The notes: generated by a model from the sequence alone, not told the origin. A stretch of DNA of 64,000 nucleotides from Prorocentrum cordatum (GCA_963575745.1 CAUYUJ010017871.1:395725-459724), one strand, 5' to 3'; shown: positions 21,829-32,940, counted from the first letter of the stretch. Translations and numbers: made by a program.

Positions 21829-22960
21829 TCAAGCCGAGGCTGCCTCGGCCGCGGGCCCGCCTGCGGCGGCGGGCCCAACGGTGGCAGCGGCGTGGGCTGT
21901 AGCGTGCGCGTTGCGTCCCTTGCCGCTGGCGGGGGCCCCGCCTTTGCCGTTGGAATCCTCTGCGGCCTCAGCTGCGCGGGGCCAGGCCTGCGAGCGCCTG
22001 GCCGCCTCGGCGCGAATGGCATCCTCATCCTGCTCCTGGACAGCTGCGGCTGCAGCGGCCGCGTCTGGTGCGGCCGAAGGCGAGCTCGAAGTAGCTTCGG
22101 CAGGCTGCGTTTTCCCCTCGGGTCCTTCGCGCTCTTTCTGAGCGCGCTCGTCGAACTCCTGCTTCATCTTCTTGCACTTATCGATGGACTGCTTCTGCTG
22201 GGAGCCCCTGGCCTCGAATGTGGCTTCGTGCTGGTCGAGCTCGGCCATGATGGCGCGAATGCGTTGTTTGCCGCTTTCCTCGCAACCCCGCCGCTCGAAA
22301 TCCTTGAAAACGGTGTCGTTGAAGAGCGCATGGGGCATCGGCTCCTTGTCATGGCCGCCGCCCACGGGCTTGCCCATGCCCTCCGCCTGCGCGAGTGAAG
22401 CAATCGCCTGGCGTTTCTCGGCGTCAGCCCGTGCCAAATCCGGCGTCGCTGCCTCCCCCTTCGCCTCGGCATCGGCCAATTGCTTCTGAATCCCCACAAC
22501 TTGTTCGACCAATTGGTTGTGTCTACTCTGGACTCCTTCCCGCATCCCATCGGCCCTTGTGCCTCTATCCGCTGCAGAAGCTCGGGGCGCGCCCCTGTCC
22601 ACGGAAACGCTGCTCTCCTTCAGCTGCACGAGGAGATCTCGAGCTCGGAGTGCGTGGTGGACTGGGCGACTTGCTGGATCAGGTCGACCGTGGCGTTTGG
22701 CTTGGTGCTGCCCTTCTTCGGACGTGACGCGCTGCGCGATGGCTCCTCGCCCTCAAAGTGATCGCGCCGAGGCTGTTCAGCGGGGGGATCCCGAGGCCGA
22801 GATCGAGGCCGAAACAATTTGACCTGATGCGATCAGCGGCCTCACCCGTTGCCCTGCTGATCGAGACTGTCGTTGTACTCGTTCCGTTTGCAATGCGCGC
22901 GTTGGCTCCAGGGGCGTCGGGGCTGAGACTGGCAAGAGGGGCCGGCACGAAATATTGGAG
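21829..22960 (-). pseudogene. N-terminal, coiled-coil-like region of retroelement
   Basis: A long frame (22629-21829) is rich in Glu, Gln, Lys and Ala with heptad-like stretches (VEQVVGIQKQLADAEAKGEA, KCKKMKQEFDERAQKEREG) and an Ala/Ser/Pro tail. A second frame just upstream (22817-22620, RPKKGSTKPNATVDLIQQVA) reads as its N-terminal continuation across a frameshift near 22625. It has no recognised domain. Its role as the N-terminal part of the retroelement protein is inferred from position. Confidence 0.45.
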
Positions 22961-22963
22961 GTG

Positions 22964-24230
22964 AGGGGGTGAGATCGAAATGGAACGGAGAGCCCCCCTA
23001 CCGGGAAATCGATTTCGGTTTCGTGTTCGTGCGTGCCGTGCGTGCGGGCGAGGCGAGGCTGCGTGGGCGGGCGAGAAAAAGTCTCCTGTGGCTGAGGCGC
23101 GGCCGGACTAAATGTCTCCCTTCCGGGCGGCCGGTGGCCCGCGGTGTCCCGCCGGTGTCCCGCTGGTGTCCCGTGTGGCTGAGGCGCGGCCGGACCAAAT
23201 GTCTCCCTTCCGGGCGGCCGGTGGCCCGCGGTGTCCCGCGGGTGTCCTGTCGGTGTCCCGTCGGTGTCCCGATGATGCCGATGATGATTATGATGATGAT
23301 TATGATGATGATGGTGATGATGATGGTGATGATGATGTTGATGATGGAGATGATGATGATGATGATGTTGATGTTGATGATGATGATGACGTCGATTGTG
23401 GGATTGATTGTGATATCGATAGTGAAACCGAATGTGAGATCGATTGTGAGATCGATAGTGAGATCGATTGTGAGACCGATAGTCAGATCGATTGTGTGAT
23501 GATGGTGATGATGGTGATGAAGGTGATGATAGTGATGATGCTGGTGGTGATGATGATGACGTTGATGATGTTGATGATGATGGTGTCCCGATGACGATGA
23601 TGTTGATGATGATGTTGATGATGGTGATGATGATGATGTTGATGATGATGGTGTCCCGATGATGATGATGATGGTGTCTCGATGATGATGATGTCCATGG
23701 TGATGATGGTGTCCCGATGGTGATGTTAATGATGATGACGATGATGATGTCCCAATGAGGACGATTATGATGATTATGATGATGAGGATGATGATGTTGA
23801 TGATGATGAATGTGATGATGGTGATGATGATGATGGTGGTGCCCCGATGATATTGATGACCGTGATGATAATGATGATGATGATGATGTTGGTGTTGCTG
23901 ATGAAGACGGTGCCCCGATTATGATGTTGGTGATGATGATGTTGATGTTGGTGTTGTTGTTGATGATGATGATGACGTTGATTGTGAGAGCGGTTGTGAT
24001 ATCGATAGTGAGATCGATAGTGAGACCGAATGTGGTATGGATTGTGAGATCGATTGTGAGAACGATTGTGAGATCGATAGTCATATCAATTGTGAGATAT
24101 ATCGAGTGAGATCGATTGTGAGATAATCGAGGGAGATCGATCGAGCGAGACCGATACTGAGATCGATAGTGAGATCGATAGTAAAACCGATCGAGTGAGA
24201 CGTTGGTTCCTCCCCCCCCCGAACCTCTTT
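22964..24230 (+). repeat. Head-plus-tail repeat, copy 2, with (GAT)n array
   Basis: The head (about 22964-23100) shares GGTGAGGGGGTGAG-like and GTGCCGTGCGTGCGGGCGAG sequence with copy 1 at 4254. A tail of GGTGTCCCGC/GGTGTCCCGA units repeats twice within 23100-23275. A (GAT)n array then runs to about 24000, followed by degenerate GTGAGATCGATAGTGAGATCG units to about 24200. The order head, GTCCCG tail, trinucleotide array is the same as in copy 1. Confidence 0.65.
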
Positions 24231-25315
24231 ATCACCCGAAGGGTGGTCGTATAGGTAAAATATAAGGAACCCCATATTCGCCGAGCAGACTGCGCGTGGC
24301 TTGAACGCTGGCTGCAACTTCCCCAAGCGCACCTGGGAGGCATTGGGGGTGGGCGCCAGAATGGAACACACATGGCGGCTTAAGAGAGAAAGAAGACGAG
24401 GAGGATGAGGATGATGATGAGGAGGAGGAGGAGGAGGAGCAGGAGGAGGGGAAGAAGGAGGAGGAGGACGACGACGAGGAGGAGGAGGAGGTCATGGTCA
24501 TCCGCAGAAGGGGGCCAACGTCAACACCTAGGAGGGAGCTGCGCGTGGAACTAGCGAGACCCCCTGCGATTGGATTATGCCGCAGCCCCAGACTTCCCAT
24601 GAGGCGGGCAGGGGGCAGACCCCTGGGCTCAGGGGGGCGAGCTCAAATGTGGCCCCGCAAGAGAGGCTCGCTGAACCAGGCGAGTCCCTACGTGTCGCTG
24701 CGAGGGGAACAGCTGCTGGCCTTTTCGCGTGCCCCCTTCTGGGGGACGCGCTGGCGAACAGGCTTCCCAAGTAGGAGGGTCCCTGGGCCCCTCTTCAATT
24801 TGTTTGACAGAACTCCTGCACTTCGAGACGTCAGCCCCCCCTCCCCCCAGAAGCTCCAGCACTCCGAGATGTCCTCGCTCGTGCTTTCCACTCACTACGC
24901 CGCGACAGATGCTTCCCGCGCCAAACGTGCTCAGATTCCGGTTCCCGCGCCAAGCGCGCTCAAGGATGCTCTACTTCCGCTCTTTCCGTTCTCTGCAAGG
25001 TCACACTTATCCCATAACACATGGGGGGTACATGCGGCACGCGCTGAATATTGAACGGGGACGAGACTATCCCATTCTGGAAGAGCGTTCTTCACGGGGT
25101 AGCAGTTGTGTAGTTGCCCCCCACACTTGAATTAACTACACCAGCGTTTTCCCATCCCGAGCGGGCGAATTCCACTTCTGCCAAAGTGCGCACCGTGCCG
25201 CTGGAAGCCAATTTGAGACGTAATTCACCCGCGGAAAAAAACAGTGGCCAATCTTGTTTCAAATACTGTCAAAGATGCCGTCCGCAATTCGTCCGTTGCG
25301 CTTCCATGTCCTGTT
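24231..25315. other. No gene seen; short GGA tract
   Basis: A GAGGA/GACGAC-rich tract occupies about 24385-24495. The remaining kilobase has only overlapping open frames without recognised motifs. Confidence 0.4.
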
Positions 25316-25319
25316 GCAA

Positions 25320-25644
25320 AGGAGGGGGAGAAGGAGGAAGGGGAGGAGGAGGAGGAGGAGCAAGCGAGGAGGAGGGGGAGGAGAACACGAAGTAGCAGGA
25401 GAAGGGGGAGAAGGAGGATGAATAGGAGGAGAAACAGAAGAAGGAGAAGGAGGGGGAGGAGGAGGAGGAGACGGAGGAAGAGTAGGAGGAGGATGAGGCG
25501 GAAAACGAGGATTCAGTTTGCGCAGCGTCAAAAGGGAAAGCGAAGAGGAGGGCGAGGAGAGGGAGGACGAGGAGGAAAAGGAGGCGGAGGAGGAGGAGGA
25601 GGAGCAGGATGAGGGGGGGGGGGGGAGGAGGACCAGGATGGGGA

Positions 25645-25675
<31 letters not shown>

Positions 25676-25915
25676 AGGAGGAGGAGGGGAGGAGGAGGAG
25701 AGGAGGAGGAGGAGGAGGAGGCGGATGAGGAAGAGGAGGAGGATGAAGGGGAGGAGGAGGAAGAGGAGGAGGAGGAGGAGGAGGAGGAGCAGGAGGAGGA
25801 GGAGAAGGAGGAAGGGGGAGGAGTAGGAGGAGGAGGAGGAGGACGTGGAGGAGGAAGAGGAGAAGGAGGACGGGGAGGAGGAGGAGTAGAAGGAGGAGGA
25901 GGAGGAGGAGGAACA
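25320..25915. repeat. (GGA)n array
   Basis: About 600 bp of purine-only GGA/GAG/GAA triplets on the plus strand, with a non-repeat island near 25500-25545. Confidence 0.95.
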
Positions 25916-26530
25916 TGCCTTTTCCGCCAGCGCTGGCCGTTCGAGAGCGGCTGGCGGGCCACTGGCGGCGCTCAACCCCAGACGCCCGCGCGGGGGTCGC
26001 CGCCGTGTGAAGGGCTCGGCGCCGACCTGCCGGGTGGACGCAGAAGTGCCTGCGCCCTTCTGGCGTGGCAGCGCGGGAGATTGCACTGCGGCTCTCTCGT
26101 GACAGGGGATATGGCGACACCTATCGCAGGCTTCGTGGGGTTTTCGAACGGACCAACATTTTGGGGCGCAGCCCTGGGGTATACGAAGGGGTGCCCATTC
26201 CCGATGGGGGTGCGACTGATAGCCCCCTTGGAGTAGTGTATCCCAAGGTTTCCCCTTTTTTCTGAGTGGCCAAATTTTTAGGGCGGAACTTGGGAATCGG
26301 GGGGGAAATCGCCTGCGACCTCGCGCTCCCTGCCTGACTTCTGACAACGGCCATGGTCACGAAGGCGCGGTTCGAAGATACGTGTCTTTTCAGTGCACAC
26401 GTTCGCTTTGAATGGTTTCATCACACGTATCGCCTCGAGCCTCGAACTCGTTCCATGCGCATGCAAAGAAGTGGCAACTCATGCTGTATATCGGTGTGGC
26501 AGGGCACTCGATCCTGCCTCTCCCTGCCTC
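25916..26530. other. No gene seen
   Basis: Unique-looking sequence with no recognisable product in any frame. Confidence 0.4.
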
Positions 26531-26534
26531 TTTC

Positions 26535-27170
26535 ATTGTCGTTGTCTCCCACTCTCTCTCTCTGTCTCCCTCTCCTCTCCCCCCCCCGAACTGTGGACTC
26601 ACGTGCCCCGTCCCTGCTGCCGGATGCCTATGATGTAGTGCCTGACAAGTGATCCCCGTTGCCTGTGTCTGTCGCCTGCTGCTTGACGTTTTCATGCTGA
26701 TCCCCGTGACTCTCTCTACCTCCCTATCCTTCTCTTTGTCTCACTCTCTATCTCTCACTCATAGGTATATCTACCTCAGAATAACTTACACGCGTGACCA
26801 CACATATGCTATACGTCTCTGTCTCTCTCTCTCTCTCTCTCTTTCTCTCTTCCCCCCGACATCTACATACATGGATACGTATATCCCTCTCCCGCCCTTT
26901 TCCTCTACATCGTTCTTGCCATATCCCAATATGTTGTCTCCCCCTCCCTCTATATCCATACAAATATATGTATGTAACGTGCATGTCCATGCTCACCCCC
27001 TGGGCTTGGCTATCCCTGCCCCCGCCTCGTAATAACACTTTTTGTATCGTATACCCCTCCCATTCTACCTCGTTCTCTTGTTGTTCCCAATCGCTGTCAC
27101 CCTGGCTTGTCTCCCTCACCCTTTCTCTCTCCTCTCTGCACGTATGCATATACACATAAACGGATGTTTC
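26535..27170. repeat. CT-rich tracts
   Basis: CTCTCT and CCCT blocks at about 26545-26585, 26705-26765 and 26815-26850, with pyrimidine-rich spacers to about 27130. Confidence 0.8.
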
Positions 27171-27239
27171 CCTTGCTGGTTCCTCTGTACATATTCATGC
27201 GTAACCTCCTATATCCGTCTCGTTACCTCTGGCAAGAGA

Positions 27240-27330
27240 GGGAGAGAGAACACGAACAAACGAGGTATATAGAGAGAAAGAGAGGGATATACATAGAGAG
27301 AGAGAGAGAAAGAACGAAAGAAAGAAAGAA
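27240..27330. repeat. (GA)n tract
   Basis: GAGAGA and GAAAGAAA runs on the plus strand. Confidence 0.85.
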
Positions 27331-27659
27331 AGGGTGTTGTTGTGGAGTGCGCGCGCGCATCCCGCCCCCCCCAACGGGATTGGGGGGGTGGGATGCTCCT
27401 GTGCGCGCTACGCTGTGTCCGTGACCAAGACCTCCACCCTGCCTCGGCTGTGCCCGGGGGCAAGCTCCGTCCTCGCACGCGGCCCCCCACGCAAGGACCC
27501 CTTCCCCCCCCGTTGGAAACAGAGGGGGGGTGTAGTGGCGTCGCATCCACGGGGAATCCCTCCGCGATTCTGCGCATCGCGTCGTCGCCCCGCGATTGAA
27601 ACAACGAGCGTAGACCCGTTGGGCATGCGTCGAACGCGCGTCGCGCCATGCGCGGTGGC

Positions 27660-28335
27660 ACAATAGCGCACCTCCGGCGACGAATTTGTTCGCGCCCGGG
27701 CCGCATCGGCGGGTGCTCGGCGAGAACATGTCAGCGCTGGAGTCGGCGCGCGGCGCCGCGCATCTCCCTCGCTTGCCTGGATCGCGCTCGTGCGCGCTCG
27801 CAGGCGAAGACTCGCGCGCCGCATGGTTGGCCCAGCATTGGAACGCAATGTGCTGCGCGGGGGTCGGCGTGCGGCGGCAATCCGATGCCTCGGGCGCCTG
27901 GCCAGCGCTCGAGCGCACGCAGGACGACTCCTTGCGTGCCGAGCACGATGGCGCCTTGCTGCGCGGCTGGTAACGTTCGGGCGCGCGCGGGCGTCCCTGC
28001 GGATGCGTCTCAGCGGCGTCGCACATGCACGCTCTCGCTCCGCAGCCGCCACGCGGGGGGTGGGGGGGGGGCTGCAGGAGAAGACGTCAGCTGCAGCCGC
28101 GTTGTTCGCGCTGGGGCCGGCGCGCGGCGCCACCCTCGCTTGCCCGGGTAGCGCCCGCGCGCGCAGGAGAAGACTCGCGCGTCGCATGCCTGGCCCAACT
28201 CTTGGCAAGCGATGCGTTGCGCCAGGGTCGGCGCGCGGCGCCAGTCCAACGTCTCGCGCTGAGGCTGGCGCGTGAGAAATCGTCAGCTGCAGTCGCCACG
28301 CAAACGCCACACGGAGTGTGTGTGGGGGGGCTGCA
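27660..28335. repeat. GC-rich ~330-bp direct repeats
   Basis: GCGAAGACTCGCGCG(C/T)CGCATG, then TGGCCCA, CGATGC/CAATGTGC and GGTCGGCG(T/C)GCGGCG, occurs at about 27800-27900 and 28165-28250. The block GGCTGCA(G/T)GA(G/A)AAGACGTCAGC appears at 28069 and 28328. Degenerate third copies are likely. Confidence 0.6.
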
Positions 28336-28339
28336 TGAA

Positions 28340-29090
28340 AAGACGTCAGCAGAGGGCGCCGCGCGCGAGCGGCGCGCAGGAGCGCCCTCGGGACGCGCGA
28401 GAAAGCGCCGCGCGCGGGCGGCAGGCACGCGCGGAACCGCCCTCGGGGCACGCCGTAATGCGCCGCGCGCGGGCGGGCACGCGCGAGAATGCCCGCGGGG
28501 CGCGCCAGAATGCGCCACGCTCGAGCAGGCGCGCACAAGAGTGCCGTCAGGTCGCGCCAATGACTGCCGCGTGCGAGTTGGCACGCACGGGGGCGCCCTC
28601 GGGACGCGCCAGATAGCGCCGTGTGCGAGCGGGCGCGCGGGAACCGCCCTCGGGACGCGCCAGAATGCGCCGCGTGCGAGCGGGCACTCGCAGACACACC
28701 CTCGGTACGCGACAGAGGAGCGCCGCGTTCGAGCGGGCGCGCACGGGAGCACCCTCGGGGCGCGTCAGAGAACGCCGCATGCGAGAGGGCACGCACGGAG
28801 CTGCCCTCCGGGCGCGCCTGAGTGCGCCGCGTGCAAGCGGGCACGCACGAGAGCGCCTTCGGGTCGCGCCCATGAGGTCCGCGTGTGAGCGGGCACGCGC
28901 GGAACTGCCCCCGGGTCGCGCCAGACAGCGCCGCGAGCGAGCGGGTGCGCACGGAGGCGCCCTCGGGACGCACCAGAGTGCACGGGCGGAGCCCTCGGGG
29001 CGAGGATCGGAGTCCATCCCTGCCCCATTCCCCATAAAAAAAAACACACCGCGTGCGAGCGGGCACGCAAGGAAGTTCTCCAAAGCGCGC
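28340..29090 (-). repeat. 54-bp GC-rich tandem array in an open frame
   Basis: About fourteen degenerate copies of a unit near 54 bp: GCGCCGCGTGCGAGCGGGCA, then CGCACGGGAGCGCCCTCGG, then GACGCGCCAGAAT. Unit lengths are mostly multiples of three (51 or 54). A minus-strand frame stays open across the array, repeating an 18-residue pattern such as LARPEGAPVRARSHAAFSG. At this GC content open frames are common, so I list it as a repeat, with coding possible but unsupported. Confidence 0.7.
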
Positions 29091-29099
29091 CAACGGTGG

Positions 29100-29558
29100 G
29101 GAAGTATAGGAAGAGAGAGAGAGAGAGAGAAACAATAAACAGAACGAGAGAGAGAGAGAGGCAGTGAGAGAAGGAGATAAATCAAGGAAGAGAGGGGGGG
29201 AAGGAGAGAGAGAGAGAGAGAGAAAGACAGATCGAGAGAGATAGAGAGAACGTGCCATATACAGAAACAGGGGGAGAAAAAGCGCACGAGTGGGACATGG
29301 TGCCCAGGGTGTGTTGGCTGCCGTGCCCAGCATGCCGTGGCGGCAGGCAGGTAGAAAGGGGGCGGTAAGAAAGGTGAGGCGGGAGGAGGAGATGTGCGAC
29401 CAAAGGACTCCATTCAAGACGAGGACCCAACGCAGGATGGTTGGGACATGTGTATGCGTACCATACCAAATAGATCAGGATGGGCTTTGTGTGTGTGAAA
29501 GCGAGAGAAAGGGCGGGAGAACGAGAGATAGAGACATATCATGAGAAAGAGATAGGGG

Positions 29559-29594
<36 letters not shown>

Positions 29595-30300
29595 GAGAGA
29601 TAAACAAACAAAGCAGAGAGGAAGGTATTGAGAGAGGGCGGCGAGAGAGAGAGAGAGGGAAAGAAACTACAAAACAGAGAGAAAGAGGAATAGAGAGAGA
29701 GAGAGAAAGCGAGAGAGAGAGAGAGAGAGAGAGAAAGCGAGAGATAATGTGACATACACAGAAGCACAGGGAACATGATGTCTAGTGTGCGTTGGCTGCC
29801 GTGCCCAGCATGCCCTGGCGGCAGGCAAGTAGGGGGGGGGTCAAAGTGAAGCGGGAGGAGGAGGAGGAGCAGGAGGAGGAGGAGGCGAGCGACCACAGTG
29901 CACTATTCAAAACGAGAGCCTAACGCAGGATGGTTGGGAAATGTGTTCATGTATATAGACAGATCAGGATGGGCCTTTTGTGTGTGTGTGTGTGAGAGAG
30001 CAAGACACAGAAAGAGATAGGGAGGGGGGAGAGAAAGACAGAGAGAGAGAGAGAGACTGATAATGAGAGAGAGGTACTGAGGAACGGAGAGAGTGAGAGA
30101 GAGAGAGTGAAGCAAACGCTTCGGAAAGAGAGAGAGAGAGAGAAAGCAAAAGAGAGAGAGAGAGAGAGAGAGTAAGAGAACGATGATGTAGCAAATACAG
30201 ACACATAGGGACCAAGCGTGTGAGTGGGACATGATGTCCAGGGTGCGTTGGCTGCCGTGCCCAGCACTCCTCGATGGCACAGGCTGCCCGACGCCTTGCA
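29100..30300. repeat. Three ~480-bp tandem units with (GA)n
   Basis: Each unit has a (GA)n stretch followed by GTTGGCTGCCGTGCCCAGCA. The first two continue with GGCGGCAGGCA(G/A)GTAG, CCAACGCAGGATGGTTGGGA-like sequence and GATCAGGATGGGC. They start near 29292, 29775 and 30232, and the last is truncated. (GA)n blocks lie at 29115-29260, 29550-29755 and 29990-30180. Confidence 0.85.
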
Positions 30301-30399
30301 TCGCGCCTCGGGCCTTCGAGCCTGTTCCGTGGTGCCTTCGTGCCCTCGTGCCTTCTGCCGGAGTGCATGGCGCTCATGCCTTGGTGACTTTCCCTTGGC

Positions 30400-30537
30400 T
30401 TAAATCGGGCTTGTCCCCCTACTGGAGGAATATGAAAATAAGATGGGGACGTTTTTTTGTTTGAGTAGTTGGGATATGTTTTGGCTATTTTTCATTTTCT
30501 TCCCAAATCCGCCTGTAGGAGGACATGCCCGACCTAA
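30400..30537. mobile_element. Short inverted-repeat element (TTAGGTCGGG family), copy 1
   Basis: The left end TTAAATCGGGCTTGTCCCCC is inverted at the right end (...GGAGGACATGCCCGACCTAA). An AT-rich core with GGGGACG lies between. Flanks CCCTTGGC and TCATTGGC are similar but not identical. The family recurs at 37123, 39973, 40160 and 50254. Confidence 0.6.
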
Positions 30538-30894
30538 TCATTGGCGCCTTGAGCCCGGCGCTTCATCTTTTACCCGCAGCGCGACGCGACAAACGCCCTC
30601 GACGTGGACGATCGCCCGTCCACAGAAGCCGCTGCGTGCCAGCGCCGCCCGCAAGGAGCGTGGACCCTGCTGGTCCAAGACGCTCTTCTGCGAGCGTGGC
30701 CGACGGGGGACCGACGCGACCCGGGCCTGCGCAACCCAGAAAACCAACCCTGCAGAAGCCAGAGGGGCAGGGAAACGGGCAGAAAGATAGGGCGACAAGT
30801 CGCGCAGCATGGAGTCCGGTGGCAGGGAGCGGCCCCCTGGAACCTCTGCCTTGATGTTTCAAGACGCGGGAGGCCTGGGCAAGCGGAAGCAAAT
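30538..30894. other. No gene seen
   Basis: GC-rich sequence with frames open on both strands. No recognisable motif. Confidence 0.4.
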
Positions 30895-31115
30895 GCTCGC
30901 CCGTCGCATGGAAGCTGGGCGAGGGCTGGCAAATCCGTGGCTGCAAAAACAGTCTTCCCGGAAGAAAAAAACAGGTTCCCGGAATCAAGCTCAGCAAACT
31001 AAACAGTAAACGGGCTGCTTCCCGGAAAAAAAGAACGAGTTCCCGGAGCTCCGTTTTAGCAGCCACGGGTTTACCAGCCGTCGCCCGGCTTCTGCGTCGC
31101 CCCTCGGCATGGACA
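30895..31115. repeat. Foldback (inverted repeat), ~200 bp
   Basis: GGGCGAGGGCTGGCAAATCC and GTGGCTGCAAAAAC, followed by TTCCCGGAA, on the left. The right arm carries the inverse (TTCCCGGA, GTTTTAGCAGCCACGGGTTT, ACCAGCCGTCGCCCGGCTTC). The arms are about 70 bp with a short A-rich centre. Confidence 0.7.
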
Positions 31116-31990
31116 AACGGGGGCTCATCGTGGTGGGCTTTGTGGACCGGCTTCGTGCCGCTGGGTTCCCCAGCGCCCCCCCCCGGCGCTGGAGGCGGCC
31201 ATGCATCGAGGAGTGTGCCCGGCGGCGGCGTCGAAACCAGCCGCCTGTGGCAGACCTCGTACCCCCCCCCCGCCCCTGCCACCCCCCCCTGGGCACTAGC
31301 TTGGGGTTTCTCGGAGTACCTGGTGCGCTATGGGCGTCTCGAGGAGACGCCCTCGCTAGCACCTGCCGATTTCGTGCCCCCCTCCCCCCCCTCCCCCCGC
31401 CCCCAAAGGGCAAGCGGAACACCAGTTGAGGCTTGGCCATGCGTATCACCGCCGCCCTCATCAGGTAAAGAGTCCTCTAGGGTCTGATGGCTCCTGGGCA
31501 CACTCCTCAATGAACGCCCCAGCCGTATGACACACCCGGAGGGGGGTCGGCACTGATGGGGGCGATGCCCGGCAACAAATGTTTTCCAGCGGCCGCTGCT
31601 GGGCAGGCGAAACTTGCCCCAAATGAACAACGATCAAATAGGAGTCTTACGTTTTACGCAATGGCTTACGCGGGCCGCCCGCGCGGCGCGCCACATTTGA
31701 AACGCGGGAAACTTACGCGGCAATGTCGGCACAATTGGAAATTTTTTCGTCGCCCACATGGAAACCACCCCTGGCGACTCCGAGAGCGAATACGCTTCTC
31801 AAAATCTGCGGGAGCAGCGGTCTGTCTTCGTCTCCGACTCTTCCGCCCCCGCTCCCCAGGACCCCCGACGCCATACCTCTTGCGCGAGATGTCGACCCCC
31901 AGAGGCCTCGACCCCCTCCCAGGTACTTGTCTTGTATCCTGAGTAGCTCTTTGACAGTCCAGGGGCCTGGCGAGGGCACCTGGAGGCGGA
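31116..31990. other. Mostly unassigned; holds one weak exon candidate
   Basis: C-run-rich sequence at 31260-31410. Apart from the candidate exon at 31758-31920, nothing is recognised. Confidence 0.35.
31758..31920 (+). CDS. Candidate first exon, unknown product
   Basis: An ATG at 31758 opens 54 codons (METTPGDSESEYASQ..., ...RRHTSCARCRPPEASTPSQ) with ordinary amino-acid composition and a CxxC pair. The frame reaches CCCTCCCAG|GTACTTG, a good AG|GT donor, followed nine codons later by a stop. The next exon was not found, and the (CAG/CAA)n array lies just downstream. The opposite strand also has an open frame here, so support is weak. Confidence 0.25.
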
Positions 31991-31994
31991 AAAT

Positions 31995-32145
31995 AGCAGC
32001 AGCAGCAACAACAGCAGCAACAACAACAGCAACAGCAACAGCAACAACAACAGCAACAGCAACAACAACAGCAACAGCAACAGCAACAACAACAACAACA
32101 CCAACAACAGCAGCATCAACAACAACATCAATAACAACAACCATT
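31995..32145. repeat. (CAG/CAA)n array
   Basis: About 140 bp of CAGCAA, CAACAACAG and CAACAGCAA triplets. Confidence 0.95.
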
Positions 32146-32500
32146 TTAAGGCTGTACGCTCTTACTTGCCCGCGAGTCATTCAACACGTATACCCTACAC
32201 CCTCGATGCCCGCCCTCTTCGTCTTCGATCACACCCCTTTCGGGGGGATTATTTCTCTTTGCTGGGGCCGGCGGGCTTAGACGTACGGGCAAACCGGAAC
32301 GGGCGGACAATCCTTCGGGGGCGTACATCTCTCTGCCCGCCATTGGAATTGGCGCGGGCCCTGCAAGAGGAGGAGGGGAAGAACGAGGGAGAGTGGGAGG
32401 AAGGGGAGGGGGAAGGACGAAGGAAGAGGGAAGATACCACGTTGTGAAGGCGTCCTTGGCGCGTGCGTGGTTCCTGAGCGCCGAAACGCAATTCCAGAAT
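32146..32500. other. No gene seen
   Basis: Unassigned sequence with a GAGGAGG-rich patch at 32365-32435. Confidence 0.4.
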
Positions 32501-32504
32501 AATT

Positions 32505-32940
32505 TGTGAGGACGTCGCACGCGAGAGCGCAGTCCTGAGTACATTGTGAGGAAATCTCAGGCGGAAGCGGGGGCCCTGACTAAGTTGCGAGGAAGTCTCA
32601 AGCGGGAGCGCCGTTCCTGAGCAAATTGCACGGAAGTCTCAGGCGGGAGCGGGGGTCCTCACTAAATTGCGAGGAAGTCTCAGGCGGGAGCGCCGTTCCT
32701 GAGTCAATTGCGCGGAAATGTCAAGCAGGAGCGGGGGTCCTGAGTAAAATTCGAAGAAGTCTCAGCGGGAGCGCCGTTCCCACGTAAATTGCACGGAAGT
32801 CTCAGGCGGGAGCGGGGGTCTTGATTACATTGCGAGGAAGTCTCAGACAGGAGCGCCTTTCCTGAGTAAATTGAGCGGAAGTCTCAGGCGGGAGCGGGGG
32901 TCCTGAGTACAAATCGAGGAAGTCTCAGGCGGGAGCCGTT
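32505..32940. repeat. 41-bp satellite with alternating monomers
   Basis: About ten and a half copies of a 41-bp unit: GAGGAAGTCTCAGGCGGGAG, then a variable core, then CCTGAGTAAATTGC. The core alternates strictly between GCGGGGGTCC (even copies) and GCGCCGTTCC or a variant of it (odd copies from the third on), giving an 82-bp higher-order period. The outermost copies are the most diverged. Confidence 0.9.

Larger units (their letters stand above)
15990..22960 (-). mobile_element. Degenerate non-LTR (LINE-type) retrotransposon
   Basis: On the minus strand, pieces of one retroelement polyprotein occur in the expected order: a charged N-terminal region (22960-21829), an endonuclease-like block (21684-21200), a linker (20420-20021), reverse transcriptase blocks (19895-19171), an RNase H-like start (about 18140-17883), and an RNase H end plus zinc ribbon (16655-15990). 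The pieces lie in different frames with stops between them, so the copy is dead. About 1.2 kb (16660-17880) separates the two RNase H pieces, more than one domain needs, which suggests an insertion or two overlapping copies. Ends and target duplication are not resolved. Assignment rests on motif recognition by eye. Confidence 0.65.

Noticed and set aside
22777-24084. 435-codon minus-strand His/Ser/Ile-rich frame
   Set aside because: Translation of the (GAT)n array running into the retroelement N-terminus.
23400-24200. GTGAGATCGATAGTGAGATCG units as possible regulatory sites
   Set aside because: They grade into the (GAT)n array and behave as decayed microsatellite.
25259-26347. 362-codon minus-strand Ser/Leu/Pro frame
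   Set aside because: Translation of the (GGA)n array.
27408-29417. 669-codon minus-strand frame
   Set aside because: Very GC-rich and repetitive, so stops are rare by composition. Kept only as a repeat with an open question.
32505-32940. Regular 41-bp repeats as a possible CRISPR array
   Set aside because: No unique spacers. The whole unit repeats and the sequence is eukaryotic.
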